A program made the position numbers and the translations under genes. Positions 35,921-43,858 of a stretch of DNA of 64,000 bases are shown piece by piece. Source of the DNA: an uncultured Alistipes sp. (GTDB taxonomy: Bacteria; Bacteroidota; Bacteroidia; Bacteroidales; UBA932). Numbering within the stretch: position 1 is the first letter of the stretch; the number at the start of each line of letters is the position of its first letter. The DNA is taken from the NCBI GenBank assembly GCA_902388455.1, contig CABMPD010000004.1, forward strand, positions 62,001-126,000, given 5' to 3'. The notes beneath the pieces are model-generated. The model saw only the letters and a program-made list of their open reading frames with translations, had not been told where the DNA came from and searched no databases.

Positions 35921-37093
35921 ATGAAATCGAAATACTACTGGATTTGTTTATTCTCCCTGCCGTTGTTCACAGCCCTTATTACAACATGCGGAAACAGGGA
36001 TACAGCGCGTATAAGTCTTACGCTGGAAGGGGCCCCGGACAGTACCGTGGTAGTGGTTTCCCGACTGGCACTCAATGAGATTCAAGCGTTGGATACGATA
36101 TATGTATCGGACGGTCATGCAGAAAGCAGTGTGACTGTATTTCCGGAAGCTCCGGAGTTCATATACCTGACTTTCGGTAATGGCGGGAGCGTCTCCCTTA
36201 TTCTTCAGGACGGGGACAGGGTGAAAGTCTCGGCAGATTGGGCTGATCCTTCCTCAGGAACGTGTATAGAAGGATCGGAGGAGTCGGTTCTAATGCAGAA
36301 AGTAAGTCTGGAAATCGGAGCGTTCAATCATGTGTTCGATTCATTGTCCAGAGAACTGAATGCAGCATCGGAGATGGGACGTGAGAAGGAAATAATCCGT
36401 CTCAAACGGGAGTTGGGCGCTCTTTACGTCAAATGCAAGCAGGATGCAGTCAAGTATGTGGTCGAGCATCCCGCATCTATGAGTGTTATACCTGTGCTAT
36501 ATCAGAAGACTTCGGGCGGTCTGCCTGTATTTGGCCAGGCAACGGATGCTATAATCATGGAAATGGTATATGATACGCTTCGTACTGTTTACCCTGCTTC
36601 TCCATATCTGGTCTCATTGGCGGACGAGGTAAGCATAAGACGCAACACTCTGGAAATACAGAACCGTATCGCGTCTGTGGAGGCTGTGGATTTTCCTGAG
36701 ATAGTTCTTTCGGATGTCAATGGGCAGCAACAGTCGCTTACCGCTCTTAAAGGCAATGTGGTGATCCTGATGTTCTGGGACCCGACAAATGTGCAGCAGA
36801 GGGTGTATAATTCGGATCTGAAGGTAATGTATGAAATGTATCATAACAGGGGCCTGGAGGTGTATCAGGTCGGACTATGCTCGGATAAAACCGTATGGGC
36901 GATGCAGGTCAAGGAACAGGAACTGCCGTGGGTAAGTGTATGTGATCCGGCGGCGGGTGCCTCAGTCGCAGCCATGCTGTATAATGTGTCCCAGCTTCCG
37001 GCTATGTATATTATCTCTCGTGACGGAAGTATTCAGTCACGGGATGTTTTTGAGATGAGTCAACTTCAGGCGGAGATCCGGCGTCTGTTATAG
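35921..37093 (+). CDS. Lipoprotein with degenerate thioredoxin-like domain (DUF4369/TlpA type)
   Basis: 390 residues. A signal peptide ends at a Cys (ITTC, about residue 23) that may be lipidated, although the lipobox is weak. A DUF4369-like beta domain and a helical middle follow, then a C-terminal thioredoxin/AhpC-like domain (about 265-385). Where TlpA proteins carry WCxxC this one reads WDPTNVQ, so the redox cysteines are absent and it is unlikely to be a disulfide reductase. Start at 35921, just after the HIT stop. Its end overlaps the convergent tsaB end by six bases. Confidence 0.82.
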   Translation: MKSKYYWICLFSLPLFTALITTCGNRDTARISLTLEGAPDSTVVVVSRLALNEIQALDTIYVSDGHAESSVTVFPEAPEFIYLTFGNGGSVSLILQDGDRVKVSADWADPSSGTCIEGSEESVLMQKVSLEIGAFNHVFDSLSRELNAASEMGREKEIIRLKRELGALYVKCKQDAVKYVVEHPASMSVIPVLYQKTSGGLPVFGQATDAIIMEMVYDTLRTVYPASPYLVSLADEVSIRRNTLEIQNRIASVEAVDFPEIVLSDVNGQQQSLTALKGNVVILMFWDPTNVQQRVYNSDLKVMYEMYHNRGLEVYQVGLCSDKTVWAMQVKEQELPWVSVCDPAAGASVAAMLYNVSQLPAMYIISRDGSIQSRDVFEMSQLQAEIRRLL

Positions 37094-37825
37094 ATGCCGG
37101 TCGGGATGCAGCACTGCCTCCAGTTTGCGGGACGGGTCGGCTGCAATGAATTCCTTAAGATAGAATGGTTCGAAGTACGCTGTGTCTTCGAACCTTTTTT
37201 CTTGCAGGGCCTGGAAAGCAGGGGCTGCCATGTACTCAGCATCGGGGTGAGAGGGAAGGACTATGCACTTGTCGCGGTATTTTTCAGGTATCATGGCTTC
37301 GTATTTGGCTGCACCGTCACCGGTAAATACAATGCGGCTATAACGCTCCAGCTCTTCGGAGAAAGTATCCGGCGTGAGTACGATGGCCGCGGTCTTGGTA
37401 ATCCTGTTTCCGGTAATATCATAGAGGGCTGTATAGACCTCCATTCGGCGGGCGTCTGTCATAGGGACAATCAGAGTGTTTTCAGGGCCGTTTTTTACGG
37501 CATCGTCCTTGAGGGCTCCGTTAGCAATGATTGTCAGGGTTTCTATGCCTATAAGGGGTATTCCGGCTCCGAAGCAGATACCCTTGGCTGTCGATACACC
37601 CACCCTCAGACCGGTGTAGGATCCAGGGCCAGAGCTTACTGCTACTGCTGCAAGTCTGTGTACCTGTGTGTCTGTTTTCTTGAGAACATTCTGAATCATG
37701 GGCGCCAGCCGTGAAGCCTGGCTCCTGGCATCCGGGATATGTTCTGCTGAGAGAATCTGCTCTCCTTCAGCTATGGCCACGGAGCATACGTCTGTGGCGG
37801 TTTCTATGAGTAAAATTCTATTCAT
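37088..37825 (-). CDS. tsaB: tRNA threonylcarbamoyladenosine biosynthesis protein TsaB
   Basis: A 245-residue ASKHA-fold protein with the N-terminal ILLIETATDVCSVAI strand pair and the conserved SSGPGSYTGLRVGVSTAKG motif. It acts as the partner that activates TsaD in making t6A37. The start at 37825 is chosen by homology; the longer frame overlaps the adaptor gene. It overlaps that adaptor gene by 8 bases, so it is translated from the TolC/adaptor message. Confidence 0.94.
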   Translation of the reverse strand: MNRILLIETATDVCSVAIAEGEQILSAEHIPDARSQASRLAPMIQNVLKKTDTQVHRLAAVAVSSGPGSYTGLRVGVSTAKGICFGAGIPLIGIETLTIIANGALKDDAVKNGPENTLIVPMTDARRMEVYTALYDITGNRITKTAAIVLTPDTFSEELERYSRIVFTGDGAAKYEAMIPEKYRDKCIVLPSHPDAEYMAAPAFQALQEKRFEDTAYFEPFYLKEFIAADPSRKLEAVLHPDRHL

Positions 37826-39050
37826 TGTCTGTTGTATTTTCGTTGTTGTCGGTCTGAGGATAGACTTCCATACCGTCCTCAAGTATTTTGCTTATGGTGC
37901 TGTAGGGACCTGTCACGATTTCCACTGTATCGGCAGCGTCCAATCCGGATATGACTTCTATGTTTCCGATGTCCTGAATTCCTGTTGTTACCTGTATTTT
38001 CCTTACGGTTGAGGAAGCTCTGTCAAGAACATAGATGCAGCCATCAGGCGTTACGGCCTGCAGGGGGACAGTCGTGACACTGTCCTTGCGTTCTGTCTCA
38101 ATCTCCACAGATGCAGACATTCCGGGCCTGAAAGGAATGGGGTCATTGGAAAGCAGGTCGGAGTAGGACTCCTGCAGTATCCGGACCTTGACTTCGAAAT
38201 TGGTCACGTCTGTCAGGGCAGAGGTGGTGCTGCTCAGGTTTTTTGCCGAGTTGGCTATCTGTGTGACAACGCCCTTGAAAGTTCTGCCAGGATAGGCATC
38301 GACCTCGATGTCCGCGGTGTCTCCCTTTGTTATGCGGATGATGTCGTTCTCGTTGACATCCACCAAGACTTCCATCATGTCGAAGTCTGCTATTCTGAGC
38401 ATCTCCGTGCCGGCCATCTGTGATGTCCCGACAACTCTCTCGCCTTTCTCAACGCTCAGACTGGATACGATACCGGCTATCGGGGAATATATTACAGTCT
38501 TGGTCAGATTTTCCTCGGCTTCATCAAGGGATGCTACGGCGCTTTCGATATTGTATTCAGCGGCATTGAGCTGCTCGCGGGCCATCTCATATTCTGCGGT
38601 GGATGCCTGAAATTCCTGCAGGGAGATGGCACGCTGTTCATAAAGCTGCTTGTTACGCAAGTAGTTCTGCTCAGCCTGGGTAAAACTGGCTTTCTGCTGC
38701 TGGTACTGTGCTTTGGTGGCATTGAGAGTGGCTGCTGCTCTGTCCCGAAGGGAAAGGTACACATCCTGCTTAATCATAATGATCAGATCTCCACGGCTGA
38801 CACGGTCGCCTTCCTCGACATTCAATTCTATTATTTCTCCCGATACGTCGGGTGATATTTTTACTTCGGTCACCGGATGAATCTTGCCGTTGGCCGGAAT
38901 CCTTTCAATTATAGTGCCTGTGACCGGCCGTCCTACGGTGACCGGCTCGCCGTGCTCTGGATAGAGTATCGCATATACCACTACTGCAGCCAGAATAACG
39001 GCAACGGCGGCCAGAAGTCTTTTCAGTCCTTTATTTTTTGTTTTTCTCAT
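37818..39050 (-). CDS. Periplasmic adaptor (membrane fusion) protein, MacA/HlyD-like
   Basis: 410 residues: an N-terminal transmembrane helix (about 10-28), a biotinyl-lipoyl-like half (GKIHPVTEVKISPDVSGEI), a long alpha-hairpin (about 105-185, Gln/Glu/Ala-rich), the second lipoyl half (IYSPIAGIVSSL), and beta-barrel and membrane-proximal domains. It would bridge an inner-membrane transporter to TolC. The usual partner for this subtype is a MacB permease, which is not here; the nearest transporter is the C39-peptidase ABC protein upstream. It is 14 bases after tolC. Confidence 0.88.
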   Translation of the reverse strand: MRKTKNKGLKRLLAAVAVILAAVVVYAILYPEHGEPVTVGRPVTGTIIERIPANGKIHPVTEVKISPDVSGEIIELNVEEGDRVSRGDLIIMIKQDVYLSLRDRAAATLNATKAQYQQQKASFTQAEQNYLRNKQLYEQRAISLQEFQASTAEYEMAREQLNAAEYNIESAVASLDEAEENLTKTVIYSPIAGIVSSLSVEKGERVVGTSQMAGTEMLRIADFDMMEVLVDVNENDIIRITKGDTADIEVDAYPGRTFKGVVTQIANSAKNLSSTTSALTDVTNFEVKVRILQESYSDLLSNDPIPFRPGMSASVEIETERKDSVTTVPLQAVTPDGCIYVLDRASSTVRKIQVTTGIQDIGNIEVISGLDAADTVEIVTGPYSTISKILEDGMEVYPQTDNNENTTDNE

Positions 39051-39064
39051 CTGTATCTATGGGG

Positions 39065-40411
39065 TTAAAGGGTGAGGGGGATTCCTTTATAATAGTCTAT
39101 TATCTTGAGCTGGAAAACAAATTGATACTTAGCCTGTATGTATTCCGAACGGGCTTTGAGGAGGTTAGTTCTGGCTACGGTATAATCGGTGCCGTTGAGG
39201 ATGCCTGCATCGAATTTTTCCTGAACGTAGCGCATGGATTCTTCCATGGATGCTACATTGGCCAGGGCTGCCTCCATCTGCCTGAAGAAGGTCTCTGCCT
39301 CAGTTACTGCTGTCTGTATGTCCTTGTAGAGAGTCTGTTGCTTCATCTGCAGGTCTATCTCCAGGTTTTGTCGTGTGAGCTTGGCATTCTTGACGTTGGT
39401 CCTGACGTTCCAGTTGTTGAATATCGGGATACTGAGGCCGATGCTTACGGATGGATTGATATTGTCCCTGAACTGTTCGAAAAAGGGATATGTGCTTCCG
39501 TCCGGAGCAAAGGAGGAAGAGCTGTAGAATGTGCCGTAGCTGGCTGACAGAGATATTTTGGGATAGTACTGTCCTTGAGCCGTTTTAAGATCCAGGTCTC
39601 CTTTTTCCAGAGCCAGTCGGGCGCTCTGTATTACCGGCATGGACATGGCAGAGGCATAGATGGCGTCTGTATTGTCCGGTGTATAAGCCGTCAGAACGTG
39701 ACTTATGTCTGGAACAGCCACTTGAAACTCTTTGCTGTACGGTAAATCAAGAAGTTGCTGGAGGGCCAGCGTGTTGGTGGTCAGTTGATTCTGGGCAGTT
39801 ACTACTTGGACGCGCTCGGATGCCAGCTGGGATTCTAGCTCCAGCAATGAAGAGTAGGGCTGGCTACCTGCCTCTACAAGGAGTACGGTTCTGTCCCGCT
39901 GTTCGGATACGGACCGCATGCTTTCCTGTGCGGCGGACAGTATTTCTTGTGAAAGCAGTATCTGCAGATAGCTGCGTACTATGGATATGGAAATCTCATC
40001 CTTCAGTCTCTCCACTTCCTGTATGGATATTTCCAGATTTTTCCGTGAACTGCGCAGGCTGTTGAGCTTGGAAAGTCCGTCAAGCAGGTATATGGATGCG
40101 TTGACAGATGCACTTGTGCTCTGTGAAAGCTTGTTGCGGATAATTTCCAGATTCTGCAGGTCTACGGACCGGCCCCAGTTGAAATTGTGCCCCAGCGATG
40201 CGTTTACACCAGGGATAAAGTCCAGTTTGTCCTGAAGCAGCTGGTTCTCACTGCGGGATACTTCTATGCTCTGTTGCCGGATGCTGAGATTGTTGGCCCA
40301 GGCATATTCTATGCATCGGTCCAAGGTCCAGATATCCTGGGCTTTGCCGGTGATGGAAAAGAGTGTGAGCAGTAAGAGCGCTGCGGTATGTTGTATTGTA
40401 GTGGCCTGCAT
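39065..40411 (-). CDS. TolC family outer membrane efflux protein
   Basis: 448 residues with a signal peptide ending in GKAQ and two repeated OEP halves of long helices and strands, as in TolC channels. It starts the second transcription unit of the locus, with a -7 box at 40430-40437, and is followed by the adaptor gene. Together with the adaptor and an ABC transporter it would form a type I-like export conduit. Confidence 0.9.
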   Translation of the reverse strand: MQATTIQHTAALLLLTLFSITGKAQDIWTLDRCIEYAWANNLSIRQQSIEVSRSENQLLQDKLDFIPGVNASLGHNFNWGRSVDLQNLEIIRNKLSQSTSASVNASIYLLDGLSKLNSLRSSRKNLEISIQEVERLKDEISISIVRSYLQILLSQEILSAAQESMRSVSEQRDRTVLLVEAGSQPYSSLLELESQLASERVQVVTAQNQLTTNTLALQQLLDLPYSKEFQVAVPDISHVLTAYTPDNTDAIYASAMSMPVIQSARLALEKGDLDLKTAQGQYYPKISLSASYGTFYSSSSFAPDGSTYPFFEQFRDNINPSVSIGLSIPIFNNWNVRTNVKNAKLTRQNLEIDLQMKQQTLYKDIQTAVTEAETFFRQMEAALANVASMEESMRYVQEKFDAGILNGTDYTVARTNLLKARSEYIQAKYQFVFQLKIIDYYKGIPLTL

Positions 40412-40429
40412 GAAGGAAATAAATACTTA

Positions 40430-40437
40430 CAAAAATA
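40430..40437 (-). promoter_or_regulatory. -7 element of the tolC-adaptor-tsaB unit
   Basis: TATTTTTG followed by T on the minus strand, 19 bases before the tolC ATG and just after the hairpin that closes the peptide unit. Confidence 0.55.
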
Positions 40438-40453
40438 GAAAAAATAATCTTTG

Positions 40454-40491
40454 AAAAGGTCCGCCGGGGCTGATTCTCTCCTCGGCGGACC
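40454..40491 (-). terminator. Terminator after the two peptide genes
   Basis: A perfect 9-bp stem, GGTCCGCCG (40458-40466) with CGGCGGACC (40483-40491), has a 16-base loop. On the minus strand it is followed by TTTTC. The T run is short, so read-through into tolC is possible. Confidence 0.6.
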
Positions 40492-40508
40492 ATAATCAGG
40501 GAATAAGG

Positions 40509-40685
40509 CTACCAGCAACCGGCGGCCTGAGGATCCCGGTGTTTTCCGGTCAATAAGTCGTAGAGTGCCCTGAGGGCAGCGCCGACAAGGCGTCCCAGCA
40601 TTCTGGCAACCCTGTCTTCAGGTGTTTTTGTCCCGCCCAGGATGTCACATGCCTGGTATCGTTCAATAGCGATGAATTTTTCCAT
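40509..40685 (-). CDS. Double-glycine leader peptide B (putative bacteriocin/pheromone precursor)
   Basis: 58 residues, not reported by a simple long-frame search. The leader is short: it begins MEKFIAIERY, carries a Cys at position 13, and ends DILGG (residues 17-18), the cleavage signal of C39 peptidases. The predicted mature part (40 residues) has net positive charge and an amphipathic helix containing GRLVG, a GxxxG motif, and ends in GCW. The leader start (ME-basic-aromatic-Ile) and Cys13 are shared with peptide A just upstream. The ABC-peptidase gene is in the same unit. Function (toxin or signal) is inferred. Confidence 0.72.
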   Translation of the reverse strand: MEKFIAIERYQACDILGGTKTPEDRVARMLGRLVGAALRALYDLLTGKHRDPQAAGCW

Positions 40686-40700
40686 AACAGACAGTTTTAG

Positions 40701-40886
40701 TTAATTCACAAAAGCATCCACTATGTCCTGTCCGCTCCATCCTTCAATGAAGCCGAGGAGGAACTGGTCAAGGTGATCCTTGAAGAACTTTACGATGCTG
40801 CCCCAGAGGCCGCCGCCGTAGACTGTCGTGCTCAGGTCGGAATTAATGCATTCAAACCCTGCGTACCCGTTAATAATTCTTTCCAT
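40701..40886 (-). CDS. Double-glycine leader peptide A (putative bacteriocin/pheromone precursor)
   Basis: 61 residues. The leader begins MERIINGYAG, has Cys at position 13 and ends TTVYGG (24-25), followed by a third Gly. The predicted mature part (about 36 residues) starts GLWGSIVKFF, is amphipathic and Trp/Phe-rich, and contains GFIEG, a GxxxG motif (45-49). It is close to neutral or slightly acidic, complementing the basic peptide B. It lies 45 bases downstream of the C39-peptidase transporter gene and 15 before peptide B. Two unlike peptides with GxxxG helices, encoded side by side, is the layout of two-peptide class IIb bacteriocins. Confidence 0.75.
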   Translation of the reverse strand: MERIINGYAGFECINSDLSTTVYGGGLWGSIVKFFKDHLDQFLLGFIEGWSGQDIVDAFVN

Positions 40887-40931
40887 GATGTTTGGTTTTA
40901 ATGTTGTGCCGCGGATAAAAGGCGCCGCGGC

Positions 40932-43025
40932 TTACGCCTGTGAATGCGCATTCTTATTGATATCTATAATGTTGTCGGCAATAGTTTCTGCACCTTCCTC
41001 GTGTGATATGAGTATTATGGTTATTCCGTTGTCCCGGAGTGTGCGTACCGTTTTCTCAAGCCTGTCGCGGCTGTCGCTGTCCAGATGGGTGGCAGCTTCG
41101 TCCAGAATCAGAACTTTCGGTTTCCGGTATAGAGCTCTTGCGAGAGCTATCTTCTGACGCTCTCCTCCTGAAAGGCGGCAGGCATGCTCTCCTGTGTGGG
41201 CCATGATTCCGCCGGGGATATTATCCAGCATGGAACTGAGTCCTGCCATAGCGCATACGGCCGCAACTGAGCGGATATCATAGTCTGTGTCGCCCATGAG
41301 GATGTTCTCCAGTATGGTGCCGTCGAAGATGTCGGCTTTCTGAGGAACAATTGAGATATGTTTTCTCCAAATGTCAGGGTGTATGGTCTGAATATCAATG
41401 CCTCCGACAGTTATTTTGCCGCTTTGAGGAGTGTATCCCTTCATCAGCAGGGCGGCGACTGTGCTCTTTCCGCTGCCGTTGGCACCGCGGATCAGATTTA
41501 TTTTGCCCGGGAGTATATCGAAAGAGAGGTTTTCCAGCAGCTGCATCCTGCCTGGAAAGGAGAAGCACAGTCCGACGGCCCTGATGGTGTCTTCACTTCC
41601 GGGAATGAAATCCAGATATTTACCGCTGCTCTCTTCTTCCATATCCAGAATGTCAAAGATTCTTTCAGCGGATATCCTGGCTTCTGTAATTTCTCTGTTG
41701 CTCTCTATCAGCATGACAATCGGGGCAGTGAATACGGATGTGAATGCGTAGAAAGAGACGAGTTCACCCACGCTCAGGCTGGAGTTGAGTACGAGGAATG
41801 CTCCGGCCGTAAGGGTAAGTATATTTATTATCCGGCCGATGACGTCCGATGTGGAAGTCATGGCTGAGGTGAAAATACCTCCTCTGTAAAGAGCTGAGGC
41901 TGTTTGGAAATATTGTCTCTCGATGTGGCGTACTGCCTCGCGTCCTGAATTGAAATATTTGACGGCCCTGGCAGAAGACAGCCACTCTATACTGGTCTGC
42001 TCAAATTTGGCGTTGGCTTCTATGATGCGTCTGTTCAACCGGCTGTTCACTTTGTCCGAGATACGGTAGAGTAGAACGAACAGAGGTGTCAGGCTAAGTG
42101 TCAGCAGTGTGAGCTTCCAGTTGAATGTAAGCAGTATGCACGTGGCGATAATCAGTGTAATGACACTTACGGCTATCAGAAGCAGCCTTCCTGTGATAAA
42201 TGCCCGTATTCGGTAAGCGTCGGAGATGCGGGAGTTGAGCTCTCCGCTGGTCATGGAGTCGAAGAAAGATACAGGCAATGAGAATAATTTGCGGAAGTAA
42301 CTCATGATCAACCTGCAATCTATCTGAACACTGGCTCTTACCAGCAGTGTTGAGCGCATGAATGATATGACCCATGTCAATGCGGTCAGGCATATGAGAA
42401 TTGCGCAGACCGCTCTCAGTGAGCTGCGGTCTTGTGACGGCAGGATGTCGTCTATGATTCTTTGGAGAAATACGGAAGTGCTGAGGGTTGCTGCGATAAA
42501 GGCTGCAGATCCGGCGAGGACCAGGCACATTTCTTTTCTATAATGGAGAAACAGTTCTTTGAACCGGGCCAGAACAGGGGTCCTGTAGTCTCCCTTGCTG
42601 AAAGTAGGGGAGGGGGCTGCTGCTACTATGAATCCGCTCCACTCTTCTTCGAGCTCTCCAAGATCCGTTTTGTGCAGTTTGCCGTCTTCCGGATCCATAA
42701 TGATTGCCTGCGTGTTGTCCATGCTGTATAGGACTACGTAGTGGAGCCAGCCGTTTTTTTTCTGCAAGTGCATAATGACAGGCTTGGCGGCATCCCGCAG
42801 ATCATGGATGCATTTTTCTTTCGCACGAAGCCCCGCTGCGTCCAGTCCCAGTTTGCCGCAGGCGTCGATGATACCCTGCAGTGTGGTGCCGTCCGGCCCT
42901 GTACCGCATACTTCTCTTATTTTTAGCAGCGGCAGTCTGAGCCCGTAATGTGCACATATTGAAGCAACACATGCCGCGGCACAATCGCTTCTGTCATGTT
43001 GTCTGACCTTGATCTCCTTCTTCAT
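40932..43025 (-). CDS. Peptidase C39-containing ABC transporter (peptide cleavage and export)
   Basis: 697 residues. The N-terminal C39 cysteine peptidase (1 to about 140) has the oxyanion Gln9, catalytic Cys15 (in DRSDCAAAC), His95 and Asp111. A six-helix ABC membrane domain follows (about 165-440). The ATPase has Walker A GANGSGKST, signature RLSGGERQ and Walker B LILDEAATHLDS. It should cut substrates after GG and export them. Two GG-leader peptides are encoded directly downstream and a 48-aa membrane protein upstream, which identifies the likely cargo. Confidence 0.95.
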   Translation of the reverse strand: MKKEIKVRQHDRSDCAAACVASICAHYGLRLPLLKIREVCGTGPDGTTLQGIIDACGKLGLDAAGLRAKEKCIHDLRDAAKPVIMHLQKKNGWLHYVVLYSMDNTQAIIMDPEDGKLHKTDLGELEEEWSGFIVAAAPSPTFSKGDYRTPVLARFKELFLHYRKEMCLVLAGSAAFIAATLSTSVFLQRIIDDILPSQDRSSLRAVCAILICLTALTWVISFMRSTLLVRASVQIDCRLIMSYFRKLFSLPVSFFDSMTSGELNSRISDAYRIRAFITGRLLLIAVSVITLIIATCILLTFNWKLTLLTLSLTPLFVLLYRISDKVNSRLNRRIIEANAKFEQTSIEWLSSARAVKYFNSGREAVRHIERQYFQTASALYRGGIFTSAMTSTSDVIGRIINILTLTAGAFLVLNSSLSVGELVSFYAFTSVFTAPIVMLIESNREITEARISAERIFDILDMEEESSGKYLDFIPGSEDTIRAVGLCFSFPGRMQLLENLSFDILPGKINLIRGANGSGKSTVAALLMKGYTPQSGKITVGGIDIQTIHPDIWRKHISIVPQKADIFDGTILENILMGDTDYDIRSVAAVCAMAGLSSMLDNIPGGIMAHTGEHACRLSGGERQKIALARALYRKPKVLILDEAATHLDSDSRDRLEKTVRTLRDNGITIILISHEEGAETIADNIIDINKNAHSQA

Positions 43026-43060
43026 GGCTTACCCCTCCAGAAATTTTTCCAGGATTATAC

Positions 43061-43207
43061 TTAAAAAACAGGAAGCAGAGGAAGCGCTGACAGCAACATT
43101 GTGGCCGTGACAGCTGTAATATACCACAGAAATCTACCCTTGGCCATGGGCGGCAGCATGGTGTCCGCACTGAGGCCGATCTTCTCCTTTAAACTCATTT
43201 CTTCCAT
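43061..43207 (-). CDS. 48-residue membrane protein at the head of the peptide-export unit
   Basis: A short frame beginning MEEMSLKEKIG with a charged 25-residue N-terminal part and one hydrophobic helix (LWYITAVTATMLLSALPLLPVF) reaching the C-terminus. It lies 35 bases before the C39 ABC gene, which has a GGAGGGG sequence before its ATG. It has no GG cleavage site. It could be an immunity or accessory factor, or simply a leader peptide. I do not recognise a family. Confidence 0.55.
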   Translation of the reverse strand: MEEMSLKEKIGLSADTMLPPMAKGRFLWYITAVTATMLLSALPLLPVF

Positions 43208-43233
43208 ATCCGTGTAATTTCATGTTTCAGATG

Positions 43234-43264
43234 CAAAGCTATGAAAATAATTTCACAACTTCAA
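43234..43264 (-). promoter_or_regulatory. Promoter of the peptide-export unit
   Basis: On the minus strand TTG (43264-43262) and TAGCTTTG (43241-43234) are separated by 20 bases, matching the Bacteroidetes -33/-7 arrangement, in an AT-rich 100-bp intergenic region. The -7 box ends 27 bases before the ATG of the 48-aa gene. Confidence 0.65.
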
Positions 43265-43308
43265 CCAAGACTTGAAATAATTTTACGAAAATGGTTGATT
43301 AAAAATGA

Positions 43309-43803
43309 TTATGCGTTGAAAAGCTGCTTTAAATAAGGGAATACAGCATCTGTTATAGACGAGATAATTTGTACGCTTTTGGATGCGGCCATCTGCTCCG
43401 GGGGAACAAGAACAAACCAAGTGGTGTTGACGTACTCGATAAGAGAGATAAGTGCTCCGACCAGCAGTACGACGGTGCATACAGAAAGAAGTACGCCCAG
43501 AAGACGGTTGACCCAGCCCAGTGTGGTAATCTTGATGATTTTCTCAAGCAACCGGCCCAAAAGATACATGCATAGGCATACTACAATGATAATAATGGCA
43601 AAAGAGACAGCCTTGACTACGCTCTCCGAGGCGTCCAGCCATTGATGGAGCCATCCGGCCATTATTGCCGAGAACCGGCCCGCCAGAAAAATACCGAGGA
43701 TAAGGCCCGCGATGCCGCCTACCTGCCTTACCAGTCCGTCCTTGATGCCCTTGAACACCGCCAGGGCCAGGAGTACGAGAATGATGATATCTATAACTGT
43801 CAT
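43309..43803 (-). CDS. cvpA: CvpA family membrane protein
   Basis: 164 residues with four hydrophobic helices and the CvpA opening (VIDIIILVLLALAVFKGIKDGLVRQVGGIAG). Family members were named for colicin V production but are general inner-membrane proteins tied to envelope stress or division. Its position upstream of a peptide-export locus is suggestive only; a 100-bp promoter region separates them. It has a near-consensus -7 box, TATCTTCG, seven bases before the ATG. Confidence 0.88.
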   Translation of the reverse strand: MTVIDIIILVLLALAVFKGIKDGLVRQVGGIAGLILGIFLAGRFSAIMAGWLHQWLDASESVVKAVSFAIIIIVVCLCMYLLGRLLEKIIKITTLGWVNRLLGVLLSVCTVVLLVGALISLIEYVNTTWFVLVPPEQMAASKSVQIISSITDAVFPYLKQLFNA

Positions 43804-43809
43804 GACATG

Positions 43810-43817
43810 CGAAGATA
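43810..43817 (-). promoter_or_regulatory. Near-consensus -7 element for cvpA
   Basis: TATCTTCG (one mismatch to TAnnTTTG) ends seven bases from the cvpA ATG and forms an inverted repeat with the ileS -7 box. Confidence 0.4.
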
Positions 43818-43830
43818 GGAATATTTTCCC

Positions 43831-43838
43831 TATCTTTG
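43831..43838 (+). promoter_or_regulatory. -7 element of the ileS operon
   Basis: TATCTTTG followed by C, 21 bases before the ileS ATG. Confidence 0.6.
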
Positions 43839-43858
43839 CCCATTAAAATTCAGAATAT

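Noticed and set aside
43309..43803. CvpA as part of the peptide-export (bacteriocin) system
   Set aside because: CvpA proteins are widespread housekeeping membrane proteins; the export unit has its own promoter in between.
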